Of a DNA stretch of 32,014 nucleotides, positions 15,029 to 22,118 are shown one piece after another (positions within the stretch are counted from its first letter, which is position 1; every line of letters begins with the position of its first letter). The translations under genes were made by a program, and so were the position numbers. This DNA is from an uncultured Flavobacteriaceae bacterium (GTDB lineage: Bacteria; Bacteroidota; Bacteroidia; Flavobacteriales; Flavobacteriaceae): contig CAJQNZ010000031.1 of the NCBI GenBank assembly GCA_905479835.1, positions 1 to 32,014 on the forward strand. The letters are read 5' to 3'. The notes beneath the pieces were generated by a model. That model worked only from the letters and a program-made list of their open reading frames with translations. It did no database searches and was not told the origin of the DNA.

Positions 15029-15463
15029 TTAAGTTAACCAATTTTTATTACGTGCATTTTTGGAAAACCAAACAAGGTATATCCCTATTATAATTACCAT
15101 AATTGGCATTACCATAGATCCAGGACCATAGACATCCATTGAGTTGCTTATAAAGAAATTATAAAACATCTGAACTAGTATTCCTACTAATGATAGGATA
15201 AATACTTGTAGAGCTATTTTTTTTCTTGCTAAAAGTAGTATGCAACCCAAAACACCAGCAAAAACAGCTATTGCAAATGCTGCTGTATACCATGCTGGAA
15301 TAACTTCATACAATGATCTTTCTGCTTCTGGAAGAGCAGCAATAATTTCATCACCCATATATGCTTGGTTCAAATAAGCCAAAACACCCATTAAATTCCA
15401 GATAAGAGCGACACTACTGATTACCCAGAATCCAGTTGTTGGTTTTTTTAATAAATCGGTCAT
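15029..15463 (-). CDS. Four-helix integral membrane protein, hypothetical
   Basis: A 144-residue protein with four predicted transmembrane helices at about residues 13-30 (FWVISSVALIWNLMGVLAYL), 58-82 (WYTAAFAIAVFAGVLGCILLLA), 86-106 (ALQVFILSLVGILVQMFYNF) and 117-136 (MVMPIMVIIIGIYLVWFS). A loop between helices 1 and 2 carries ALPEAERSLYEVIPAW. Similar short proteins occur in flavobacteria and are sometimes labelled sugar transporters without evidence. No transporter signature is visible here. It is monocistronic, convergent with the small ORF at 14909-15016 and divergent from the helicase gene. Function unknown. Confidence 0.85.
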   Translation of the reverse strand: MTDLLKKPTTGFWVISSVALIWNLMGVLAYLNQAYMGDEIIAALPEAERSLYEVIPAWYTAAFAIAVFAGVLGCILLLARKKIALQVFILSLVGILVQMFYNFFISNSMDVYGPGSMVMPIMVIIIGIYLVWFSKNARNKNWLT

Positions 15464-15607
15464 AAATAATTGGTTTTAGGTTAGTTAAGATATGTGAATG
15501 TACAAATAAAAATAACAATTTCATTGTAATTTAGTAATTATTCATGAATAATTGCTACAAAACCCTTATAAAGGTTGTATTATTGCAAGAATAAAATAAT
15601 AAAAATA

Positions 15608-17164
15608 ATGTCTGTAGTTTCTACCGTAGAATTAGAAGAAAGAAAAAAAGGAAAAGATTTATATAGTTATCAAAAAGGTGCTATTAACAAGATTTTCAAA
15701 GCATTTGAAGATGCGCCAGATGACTACCATTTATTGTATCAATTACCTACAGGAGGAGGAAAGACAGTTATTTTTTCTGAAATTGTAAGACAATATTTAA
15801 AGCATCATAAAAAGAAAGTTTTAGTACTTACGCACAGAATTGAATTGAGTAAGCAAACTTCCAATATGCTTACAGAATTTGGTGTTTCCAATAAAGTTAT
15901 TGATAGTAAAGCTGATCTTAGCGATCAAAATGAATACAGTTGTTTTGTTGCGATGGTTGAGACATTGAACAATAGGTTGAATGATAATAAACTTGATATT
16001 TCAGATATAGGCCTTGTTATTATTGATGAGGCACACTACAATTCATTTACTAAAATATTTAAGTTTTTTGAAACATCATTTTTATTAGGTGTAACAGCAA
16101 CCCCTTTAAGTTCCAATGTTAAACTTCCGATGAAGGATAATTATGATGAACTTATTGTAGGTGAAACTATCGAATCGTTGATTAAAAATGAGTTTTTATC
16201 AAAAGCTGAAACGTATTCATACAATGTAGGTCTTACTTCTCTAGAAGTAGGGACTAATGGTGATTATACTGTGAAATCTTCTGAAGATTTATATACCAAT
16301 AATGATATGCTTTCTAAGTTATTGCAAGCCTATCAAGAACATTCTATTAAGAAAAAGACATTAATTTTCAATAATGGTATTAATACCTCAATACATGTAT
16401 TTGAGGCATTTAAGGCTGCAGGAATACCAATAGCTCATCTTGACAATACTGTTTCAAAGAAAGACCGTAAAATGATCTTAAAATGGTTTAAAGATACGCC
16501 TCATGCAGTACTAACTTCGGTAAGCATTTTGACGACAGGTTTTGATGAACCAACTGTTGAAACAATTATATTGAATAGAGCAACAAAATCACTTGGATTA
16601 TACTATCAAATGATCGGTAGAGGATCACGTATTCTAAAAGGTAAAAACACTTTTAAGATTATTGATTTAGGAAATAACTTACATCGTTTTGGGCCTTGGG
16701 GAGCAAATTTAAATTGGCAAAAAATATTCAATTCACCAAGTTATTACTTAGATAATTTATTAAGTGATGAAGAGTTGGAAGGGAATTTTCGCTATGAAAT
16801 GCCAGATGAATTAAGAGAACAATTTTCAAAATCTGACGATGTATATCTTGATATTAAAAAAACATACATAGATACTGTAAGTAAAGGTGAGTCTTCAAAA
16901 ATGGTGCTTGTAAAATCTATTAAACATCACTCCAGAATGTGTGCAGAAAATAGTGAAGATGTATATGACGCATACGAACTGGCAAAACTACTTGGAGATG
17001 ATATTGATCATAGGCTAGATCGTTATGCTAAATGTATCAGTAGGAGTACGCATAATTTCATGGATTGGTTAAGAGATGATTATCGTAAAAAATTACGTGC
17101 ACATTTACGAGATAATTTTGATGAAATTTATGAAGAGATTCACGGTCATCCTCCTGTAGAATAA
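15608..17164 (+). CDS. DEAD/DEAH-box superfamily 2 helicase
   Basis: A 518-residue SF2 helicase of the SSL2/RAD25-like class. Motifs in order: Q-like YQKGAINKIF, Walker A PTGGGKT at about 47-53, Ia TLTHRIELSKQ-type segment, II DEAH in VIIDEAHYNSF, III GVTATP, IV LIFNNG, V TTGFDEPTVETIILNRATKS and VI YQMIGRGSRI. After about residue 395 there is a 120-residue helical, charged C-terminal region ending DNFDEIYEEIHGHPPVE, with no recognised domain. The start at ATG 15608 is chosen because an upstream TTG at 15575 would include a -7-like box TATTATTG at 15578-15585. No methylase, nuclease or other defence gene is adjacent. Likely a DNA repair or RNA/DNA remodelling helicase; substrate unknown. Confidence 0.88.
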   Translation: MSVVSTVELEERKKGKDLYSYQKGAINKIFKAFEDAPDDYHLLYQLPTGGGKTVIFSEIVRQYLKHHKKKVLVLTHRIELSKQTSNMLTEFGVSNKVIDSKADLSDQNEYSCFVAMVETLNNRLNDNKLDISDIGLVIIDEAHYNSFTKIFKFFETSFLLGVTATPLSSNVKLPMKDNYDELIVGETIESLIKNEFLSKAETYSYNVGLTSLEVGTNGDYTVKSSEDLYTNNDMLSKLLQAYQEHSIKKKTLIFNNGINTSIHVFEAFKAAGIPIAHLDNTVSKKDRKMILKWFKDTPHAVLTSVSILTTGFDEPTVETIILNRATKSLGLYYQMIGRGSRILKGKNTFKIIDLGNNLHRFGPWGANLNWQKIFNSPSYYLDNLLSDEELEGNFRYEMPDELREQFSKSDDVYLDIKKTYIDTVSKGESSKMVLVKSIKHHSRMCAENSEDVYDAYELAKLLGDDIDHRLDRYAKCISRSTHNFMDWLRDDYRKKLRAHLRDNFDEIYEEIHGHPPVE

Positions 17165-17170
17165 TCATGC

Positions 17171-18028
17171 TTAGTTAAATTTCCAAGCAACAATTCTACT
17201 TTTCTTATTTCCTTGTGACATTTCAATAACTTGATGATTGGTATTCAATTTTGTCAGTTGCTTAATTATTTTAGGTAAATTTTCATTTTTAGATAACAAA
17301 GTGGTAAACAATCCTACTTGTGATTTAAACTCTACACTTTGTTTTATCATTCGCTTTATAAACAACGCTTCGCCACCATTACACCATAGCTCGTTGGGTT
17401 GACCTCCAAAATTCAGTTCAAGTGTTTTCGTATTGTGAAGGTTTTTTAGTTTGCGAATACTGCCTTTAGTTGCATCTTCTTTTGAATTATGAAATGGAGG
17501 ATTACACATTGTAAAATGATAATATTCTTTTTCTTTTATGATTCCTTTAAATATTTGAGAATTATCAGGTTGATGTCTTATTTCAATATTTTTAATTAAG
17601 TTTTTGGTCAATTTAACATTGGCTTGAGCATTTTTAACTGCAATTTCATTGCTATCAACACCGACCATTTTCCAATTATAGATTTGAGAGCCAAGAATAG
17701 GATAAATGCAGTTGGCTCCAACTCCAATATCTAATCCTTTAATATCATTTTTAATAGTATCATTTGCTAATAAATCTTTCAAATTATAAATATAATCAGC
17801 ACGTCCAGGAATAGGAGGGCAGAGGTAATTCTTAGGAAGAATCCAATCAGTAATTCCGTAATAATGTTTTAAAAGAGCCTTATTTAAATGCAATACTGCC
17901 TCTTGATTAGAAAAATCAATAGTTTCAGTTTGATATTTATTAAGATGTATAAATTTTCCTAACTCATTGTGAGTTTTAATAAGTACCTCAAAATCATAAG
18001 AATCATTGTGAATATTATTTGGATGCAT
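17171..18028 (-). CDS. rlmF: 23S rRNA (adenine(1618)-N6)-methyltransferase
   Basis: A 285-residue SAM-dependent methyltransferase. The SAM-binding motif I is LDIGVGANCIYP at 99-110, the adenine-N6 motif IV is NPPFH at 176-180, and family-specific stretches NYLCPPIPGRADYI (68-80) and NELWCNGGEALFI are present. RlmF methylates A1618 of 23S rRNA during ribosome assembly. The length is close to that of E. coli RlmF without its N-terminal extension. The start codon overlaps the stop of the upstream small secreted-protein gene in TAATG, so the two are translationally coupled. It is convergent with the helicase gene, 6 bases apart. Confidence 0.93.
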   Translation of the reverse strand: MHPNNIHNDSYDFEVLIKTHNELGKFIHLNKYQTETIDFSNQEAVLHLNKALLKHYYGITDWILPKNYLCPPIPGRADYIYNLKDLLANDTIKNDIKGLDIGVGANCIYPILGSQIYNWKMVGVDSNEIAVKNAQANVKLTKNLIKNIEIRHQPDNSQIFKGIIKEKEYYHFTMCNPPFHNSKEDATKGSIRKLKNLHNTKTLELNFGGQPNELWCNGGEALFIKRMIKQSVEFKSQVGLFTTLLSKNENLPKIIKQLTKLNTNHQVIEMSQGNKKSRIVAWKFN

Positions 18029-18429
18029 TAATTGCTTTTTTTCTTAAGTGTAGTTTTCTCACTTCTCATTTTTCTCATCTCTCTTCTTTCATTCCATTTT
18101 TTAGTTCGTAAATATCTGTGATGAGCATTTATCGTCATATCGTCTACAATTCCAGTAATTGCAACATTATATCCGAGTGTTTTGAGTTTTTCTTGATATT
18201 TTGTCAGTTTTATTTTTTCTTGTTTTTGCAATATTGATGGATTTTTTACTCGCTTATTAGCCAAAGTACAATCAATCTCTTTCCATTCCACTTTTTTATC
18301 ATATTCAAGATACTTTTCATAGCATCTGCCTGGAATAGGGTTTGGTGGAAGTTTACTTAATTGAGAAAATACATTAGTACAAAAAAACAGCAGAAAAACT
18401 AAACTTAAAAAAGGAATTTTCATTTTCAT
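18028..18429 (-). CDS. Small exported protein with a peptidoglycan-binding-like segment
   Basis: About 133 residues from the ATG at 18429 (an upstream ATG at 18444 and one at 18423 are alternatives). A signal peptide covers MKIPFLSLVFLLFFCTNVFS. The mature part starts LSKLPPNPIPGRCYEKYLEYDKKVEWKEIDC, with two Cys that may pair, then LTKYQEKLKTLGYNVAITGIVDDMTINAHHRYL, which looks like a single peptidoglycan-binding (PG_binding_1) helical repeat, and ends in a very basic tail. It overlaps the rlmF start by one base. The cell-wall role is inferred from the repeat pattern only. Confidence 0.75.
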   Translation of the reverse strand: MKMKIPFLSLVFLLFFCTNVFSQLSKLPPNPIPGRCYEKYLEYDKKVEWKEIDCTLANKRVKNPSILQKQEKIKLTKYQEKLKTLGYNVAITGIVDDMTINAHHRYLRTKKWNERREMRKMRSEKTTLKKKSN

Positions 18430-18454
18430 AATAATTTTTAGCAATTAATAATTG

Positions 18455-18462
18455 TAAAGATA
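18455..18462 (-). promoter_or_regulatory. Possible -7 box of the exported protein-rlmF operon
   Basis: The complement of 18455-18462 is TATCTTTA, 7 of 8 positions of TAnnTTTG, at a suitable distance (about 26 bases) from the ATG at 18429. Confidence 0.35.
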
Positions 18463-18493
18463 CCGAATTATATGATTCAGTCGTAAATAAATG

Positions 18494-18501
18494 TACCTTT
18501 G
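18494..18501 (+). promoter_or_regulatory. -7 box of the DEAD-box helicase gene
   Basis: TACCTTTG matches the Bacteroidota -7 consensus TAnnTTTG exactly and lies 20 bases before the ATG at 18522. No clear -33 element was found at the usual spacing. Confidence 0.65.
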
Positions 18502-18521
18502 CATTTTATAATAAATAGGAT

Positions 18522-19640
18522 ATGTCAACATTTATTGAATTAGGAATTCGTAAAGAATATATAAAAGGATTAAAGGAACTAGGAATTATGATTCCTACTG
18601 AGATTCAAGAAAAATCAATTCCAATTTTATTGAAATCTAAAACTGATTTTGTAGGACTTGCTCAGACAGGAACAGGGAAAACTGCTGCTTATGGATTGCC
18701 AATATTACATCATATAGATGTCTCAAAACCAGAAATTCAAGCGTTGATTTTATCTCCAACAAGAGAATTGGTTCAACAAATAAAAAAACAACTCTTTAAG
18801 TTCACTAAGTATGTGGATCAGAAAATATTTGTTGAAGGAATTTATGGTGGTGAAAAGATAGATATTCAAATTAAAGCTTTAAAACGTACAACACATATTG
18901 TTGTAGCAACTCCTGGAAGGTTAATCGACATGATTGAAAGAGGAGATGTAAATATCAAAAACATCAATACATTGGTGCTTGATGAGGCAGATGAAATGTT
19001 AAGCATGGGTTTTAAACAGGATTTAAATAGGATTTTAAAATTCACAAGCGGATCCAGAAATACTTGGTTGTTTTCAGCTACTATGCCTGAAGATATAAAA
19101 CATATAATTAAGAAATATATGTCTTCTGACACTTCAAATATTGAAGTAAATAAAAACGCACTTGTAAATGCAAACATTACCCATCAGTTTATTAAAACTT
19201 CTATTAAAGAGAAAAATGATTTATTAATTAAATTATTAGAAACTAGAGGTCAACAAAGAGGTATTATATTCTGTAGGACTAAAGCAGGAACACAGAACTT
19301 GACAAATTTTTTAAAAGAAGAAGGTTTTTCTGTAGGTGCGCTAGAAGGTGATATGCAACAGAGAGATCGTGATAAAGCGATGCGAGCTTTTAAAAATGAA
19401 AGTACTCAAATATTAATATCGACTGATGTTTCTGCAAGAGGTATTGACGTTAATGATTTGGCATTTATAATTCATCATCAATTGCCAGAGAATTTAGAAT
19501 ATTATACGCATAGGAGCGGAAGAACTGCAAGAGCAGGGAAGACAGGGTATTCAATTGCATTAATTATTCCTAGTGAATTGCAAAGAATACAAGAAATAGA
19601 AAAAGGATTGGGAATTTATTTCAAAGAAAAGACACTTTAG
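18522..19640 (+). CDS. DEAD-box ATP-dependent RNA helicase
   Basis: A 372-residue RNA helicase with all DEAD-box motifs: Q motif PTEIQEKSIP, I AQTGTGKT, Ia PTRELVQQ, Ib TPGRLID, II LDEADEML, III FSATMPE, IV IIFCRTKAG, V STDVSARGID and VI HRSGRTARAGKTG. It ends almost directly after motif VI and lacks the basic C-terminal extension of RhlE/CsdA or the DbpA RNA-binding domain, so it is a minimal helicase core. It unwinds short RNA duplexes in ribosome assembly or mRNA turnover. A cold-shock-domain gene follows on the same strand 170 bases later with its own promoter, suggesting a shared role in RNA structure removal at low temperature. Confidence 0.95.
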   Translation: MSTFIELGIRKEYIKGLKELGIMIPTEIQEKSIPILLKSKTDFVGLAQTGTGKTAAYGLPILHHIDVSKPEIQALILSPTRELVQQIKKQLFKFTKYVDQKIFVEGIYGGEKIDIQIKALKRTTHIVVATPGRLIDMIERGDVNIKNINTLVLDEADEMLSMGFKQDLNRILKFTSGSRNTWLFSATMPEDIKHIIKKYMSSDTSNIEVNKNALVNANITHQFIKTSIKEKNDLLIKLLETRGQQRGIIFCRTKAGTQNLTNFLKEEGFSVGALEGDMQQRDRDKAMRAFKNESTQILISTDVSARGIDVNDLAFIIHHQLPENLEYYTHRSGRTARAGKTGYSIALIIPSELQRIQEIEKGLGIYFKEKTL

Positions 19641-19650
19641 TGACTGATTA

Positions 19651-19672
19651 ACAGATCGTTGATTTGTTTTTA
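19651..19672 (+). terminator. Weak intrinsic terminator after the DEAD-box helicase
   Basis: ACAGAT (19651-19656) pairs with ATTTGT (19662-19667), including one G-T pair, around a 5-nt loop, followed by a T-run. The stem is short, so efficiency may be partial. Confidence 0.45.
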
Positions 19673-19716
19673 ATTTGCTTGAGTTTATTGAATCTTAAAA
19701 GTTCAAATAGAATCCT

Positions 19717-19724
19717 TATATTTG
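19717..19724 (+). promoter_or_regulatory. -7 box of the cold-shock-domain gene
   Basis: TATATTTG matches TAnnTTTG exactly. The ATG is 86 bases downstream, giving an unusually long leader of about 80 bases, a feature of cold-shock messages. Confidence 0.55.
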
Positions 19725-19743
19725 TAACTGTTTTAGATAAAAA

Positions 19744-19776
19744 ACACTATATTAAGTGTAGTTATTGAAACAATAA
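19744..19776 (+). promoter_or_regulatory. Two hairpins in the 5' leader of the cold-shock-domain gene
   Basis: ACACT/AGTGT (19744-19748 with 19755-19759) and TTATTG/CAATAA (19762-19767 with 19771-19776, 3-nt loop) form adjacent small stems in the leader. Their stability should depend strongly on temperature, so they are candidates for a cold-responsive leader. Confidence 0.4.
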
Positions 19777-19810
19777 ATTATATTAAAAATTAAAACAAGA
19801 ATTAGAGTAC

Positions 19811-20248
19811 ATGGCTGGATCACAGGAGACATTTGGTAAAAAAGAAAGAGAAAAGAAACGTTTGAAAAAACGTGAGGAAAAGAAAAAAAGAGCAGAAGCA
19901 AGAAAAGCAAATCCAGCAGGAAACGAATTCGTTTATGTTGATCAATTTGGTAACTTAACGGATACTCCACCAGATCCTGCAAATAAAATTAAAGTTGATG
20001 CAGAAGATATTGTTTTAGGAATTCCTAAAAAAGAAGACAGAGAAGAAGAAGAAACAGCAAAAGAAGGTAAAGTATCATTCTTTGACACTTCTAAAGGTTT
20101 TGGATTTATTTTTGATCTTAAAACTCAAGATAAATATTTCGTTCATGTAAGTGGATTGATTGATGAAATTGCTGAAGGTGATAAAGTTACATTTGAACTT
20201 GAAAGAGGATTGAAAGGAATGAATGCAGTGAGAGTTAAAAAAATATAA
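19811..20248 (+). CDS. Cold-shock-domain RNA-binding protein with a basic N-terminal extension
   Basis: A 145-residue protein in two parts. Residues 1-40 are extremely basic and likely a helix (KKEREKKRLKKREEKKKRAEARK); about 41-80 is an acidic linker including YVDQFGNLTDTPPDP. The C-terminal cold-shock domain (about 84-145) has GKVSFFDTSKGFGFIFD with RNP1 KGFGFI and the RNP2-like YFVHVSGLIDEIAEGDKVTFELERG. The domain binds single-stranded RNA/DNA. The fused basic helix should add nonspecific RNA affinity. Such extended CSD proteins are known from flavobacteria next to DEAD-box helicases, as here. It has its own promoter with a long structured leader and a strong terminator. Confidence 0.92.
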   Translation: MAGSQETFGKKEREKKRLKKREEKKKRAEARKANPAGNEFVYVDQFGNLTDTPPDPANKIKVDAEDIVLGIPKKEDREEEETAKEGKVSFFDTSKGFGFIFDLKTQDKYFVHVSGLIDEIAEGDKVTFELERGLKGMNAVRVKKI

Positions 20249-20270
20249 TATTTAATAAACTTATTTATAA

Positions 20271-20299
20271 AAAAAAACTGCTTTTTAGCAGTTTTTTTT
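20271..20299. terminator. Bidirectional intrinsic terminator
   Basis: AAAAAAACTGCT (20271-20282) pairs with AGCAGTTTTTTT (20287-20298) around TTTT, with A/T tracts on both sides. It lies between the convergent cold-shock-domain gene and the glycosyltransferase gene and can serve both. Confidence 0.88.
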
Positions 20300-20301
20300 G
20301 T

Positions 20302-21534
20302 TTAAGAATTCTTCGCTTCTATCCATTTAGAAAGGTATTTAGTGCTTTTCATTGTATGGTGTTTCAACATTGTGCCTGTAAAATTACGCATTCTAAATTC
20401 TTGTAAATTGTCTTGAAACAATTGAATTTTTTCAATAAATGATTTTTCAAATAAAGATACTTCAAAGCATTCATTGATTATTGTTACGCCATTTTTCTGA
20501 GCTTGCATCCACTTATTTTTATTTTCATACAATTCTATAGCCTTTTCTGAAAATTGCTCAATACCATCTACTATAAATCCATTCCAATCATAATTTCCAT
20601 GCATTCCCTCAGCGCCTATCTGCGAAGTAATACTTGGAGTGCCATAGAGCATTGAATCAATCAACTTACCTTTTAGTCCCGCACCAAACTGAATAGGAGC
20701 CAAGCATACTTTATAACTGGTAAATGTTTCTTTTAAATCCTCAGCCCAACCTTTAATTAAAAAACCTTCTTCTTCATTGTGCAACTGTTGAACTCTTTTA
20801 GTTACATATGAGCCATAAATGTGAATTTCAGCTTTCGGAAGTTTATTCCGAATCAATGGCCACACATTATTTTTAAGATATAATACAGCATCTAGATTTG
20901 GTTGATGTTTAAAATTACCAATTGTCATAAAGTGATTGCGATCTTCAAATAGAGTATAAGAACATATAGTATTTATAGAAATTGGTTCTTGTAAGAATGG
21001 GATATAGTGTATTAATGAAATATCAATATTAAATATGCCAGTGAGTAATTCACATTCATATTGAGATATAATTAATGATATATCACAACGATAGATGCTT
21101 GCTATTTCACGCTTGGTTATATCATTTTGTAAATATTGTAAAGTAACATTTTCAGAGTCTTTATATGCTTTATGACGAGCATTTCTTAAGAAATGTAAAT
21201 CTTCTGTATCCAAAATCTTTAAAGCATCCGGACAGTTTTCATCTATTCTCCAGCCATATTGTTCTTCTGTTAAATAACGGTCAAATAGTACTATAGATGG
21301 ATTTAATCCTTTTACTTGTAGATCAAAATTTGAATTATTCAGCTCAATATCAACTGTTTCAATATTTAATGATTCAAGGGAAATAGATCTATTCGTTTTT
21401 AAAGCAGCACAGCCAAATGTGATTTTATACTCATTTTTTTGTAGTAAATCAATCAATTGTAACATTCTAGTTCCAGCAGCAGTAGAATCAGGTTCCGGCC
21501 ATACAAGTCCTATGATAAATACATTTCTATTCAT
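20302..21534 (-). CDS. Glycosyltransferase family 1/4-like (GT-B)
   Basis: A 410-residue GT-B fold enzyme. The N-terminal domain starts NVFIIGLVWPEPDSTAAGTRMLQLIDLL, the usual position of the acceptor-side nucleotide loop. The C-terminal donor domain has MTIGNFKHQPNLDAVLYL, AEIHIYGSYV, FLIKGWAEDLKETFTSYKVCLAPIQFGAGLKGKLIDSMLYGTPSITSQIGAEGM, which matches the donor-binding E/G-rich C-terminal motif of family 4 enzymes. It transfers a sugar from a nucleotide-sugar to an unknown acceptor. Its start overlaps the pseudouridine synthase stop by one base, so it is the last gene of the topB operon. No polysaccharide cluster is nearby, so its pathway is unclear. Confidence 0.88.
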   Translation of the reverse strand: MNRNVFIIGLVWPEPDSTAAGTRMLQLIDLLQKNEYKITFGCAALKTNRSISLESLNIETVDIELNNSNFDLQVKGLNPSIVLFDRYLTEEQYGWRIDENCPDALKILDTEDLHFLRNARHKAYKDSENVTLQYLQNDITKREIASIYRCDISLIISQYECELLTGIFNIDISLIHYIPFLQEPISINTICSYTLFEDRNHFMTIGNFKHQPNLDAVLYLKNNVWPLIRNKLPKAEIHIYGSYVTKRVQQLHNEEEGFLIKGWAEDLKETFTSYKVCLAPIQFGAGLKGKLIDSMLYGTPSITSQIGAEGMHGNYDWNGFIVDGIEQFSEKAIELYENKNKWMQAQKNGVTIINECFEVSLFEKSFIEKIQLFQDNLQEFRMRNFTGTMLKHHTMKSTKYLSKWIEAKNS

Positions 21535-22118
21535 TAAAATAATGTTTTTACTTCTATTACATCTCCAGCATTCATTGAGTCCAAATGTATGTTTCCAATA
21601 CGATTTCGTATCAGTCTCAATGTAGGAAATCCAACAGCAGCAGTCATCTTACGTACTTGACGAAATTTTCCTTCTATCAATGTAATTGAAATCCAACTCG
21701 TAGGACCATGTCGATCATCTCGGATTTTCTTTTTTCTTTCTAATAAATGAGGAGTAGCAAACAATTTAAATGCTTTAGAAGGTTTGGTTATATAAACTTC
21801 TCCATTAAATCCTATTTCAACGCCATTTTGCAATTTCTCAATTGCATGATCCGTAATTATTCCATCTACTTGTACATAGTATTCTTTTTCTACTTTTTTA
21901 CTACGGATAAATTCGCTCATTTTACCATCTGTAGTTAATAGGAGTAAGCCTTCAGAATCTTCATCCAATCTACCTATTGCCATCGTATTTTTAGGAAAAC
22001 CATACAATTCACCAAGCATTTTTTTATTTGTTCTTTTTGTCTGGTTGCTTACGAATTGACTTAAATATCCATAAGGTTTACAGATAACAAAATGTTGATG
22101 TACCTTAGTGTTTTCCAT
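21534..22118 (-). CDS. rluE: RluE/RsuA-family pseudouridine synthase
   Basis: A 194-residue pseudouridine synthase without an S4 domain, the layout of RluE, which modifies U2457 of 23S rRNA. The catalytic motif GRLDEDSEGLLLLT starts at 49, with Asp52 the expected nucleophile. The family start HFVICKPYGYLSQF and the C-terminal ITLIEGKFRQVRKMTAAVGFPTLRLIRNRIGNI are also present. It isomerises a specific uridine in the ribosomal RNA. Its start lies 14 bases inside the topoisomerase III gene and its stop overlaps the glycosyltransferase start, so the three are tightly coupled. RluE rather than RluB/F is preferred because of the short length and missing S4 domain. Confidence 0.85.
   Translation of the reverse strand: MENTKVHQHFVICKPYGYLSQFVSNQTKRTNKKMLGELYGFPKNTMAIGRLDEDSEGLLLLTTDGKMSEFIRSKKVEKEYYVQVDGIITDHAIEKLQNGVEIGFNGEVYITKPSKAFKLFATPHLLERKKKIRDDRHGPTSWISITLIEGKFRQVRKMTAAVGFPTLRLIRNRIGNIHLDSMNAGDVIEVKTLF

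Noticed and set aside
15608-17164. Helicase as part of a restriction-modification or other defence island
   Set aside because: No methyltransferase specific for DNA, nuclease or known defence partner is next to it; the adjacent methyltransferase is the rRNA enzyme RlmF.
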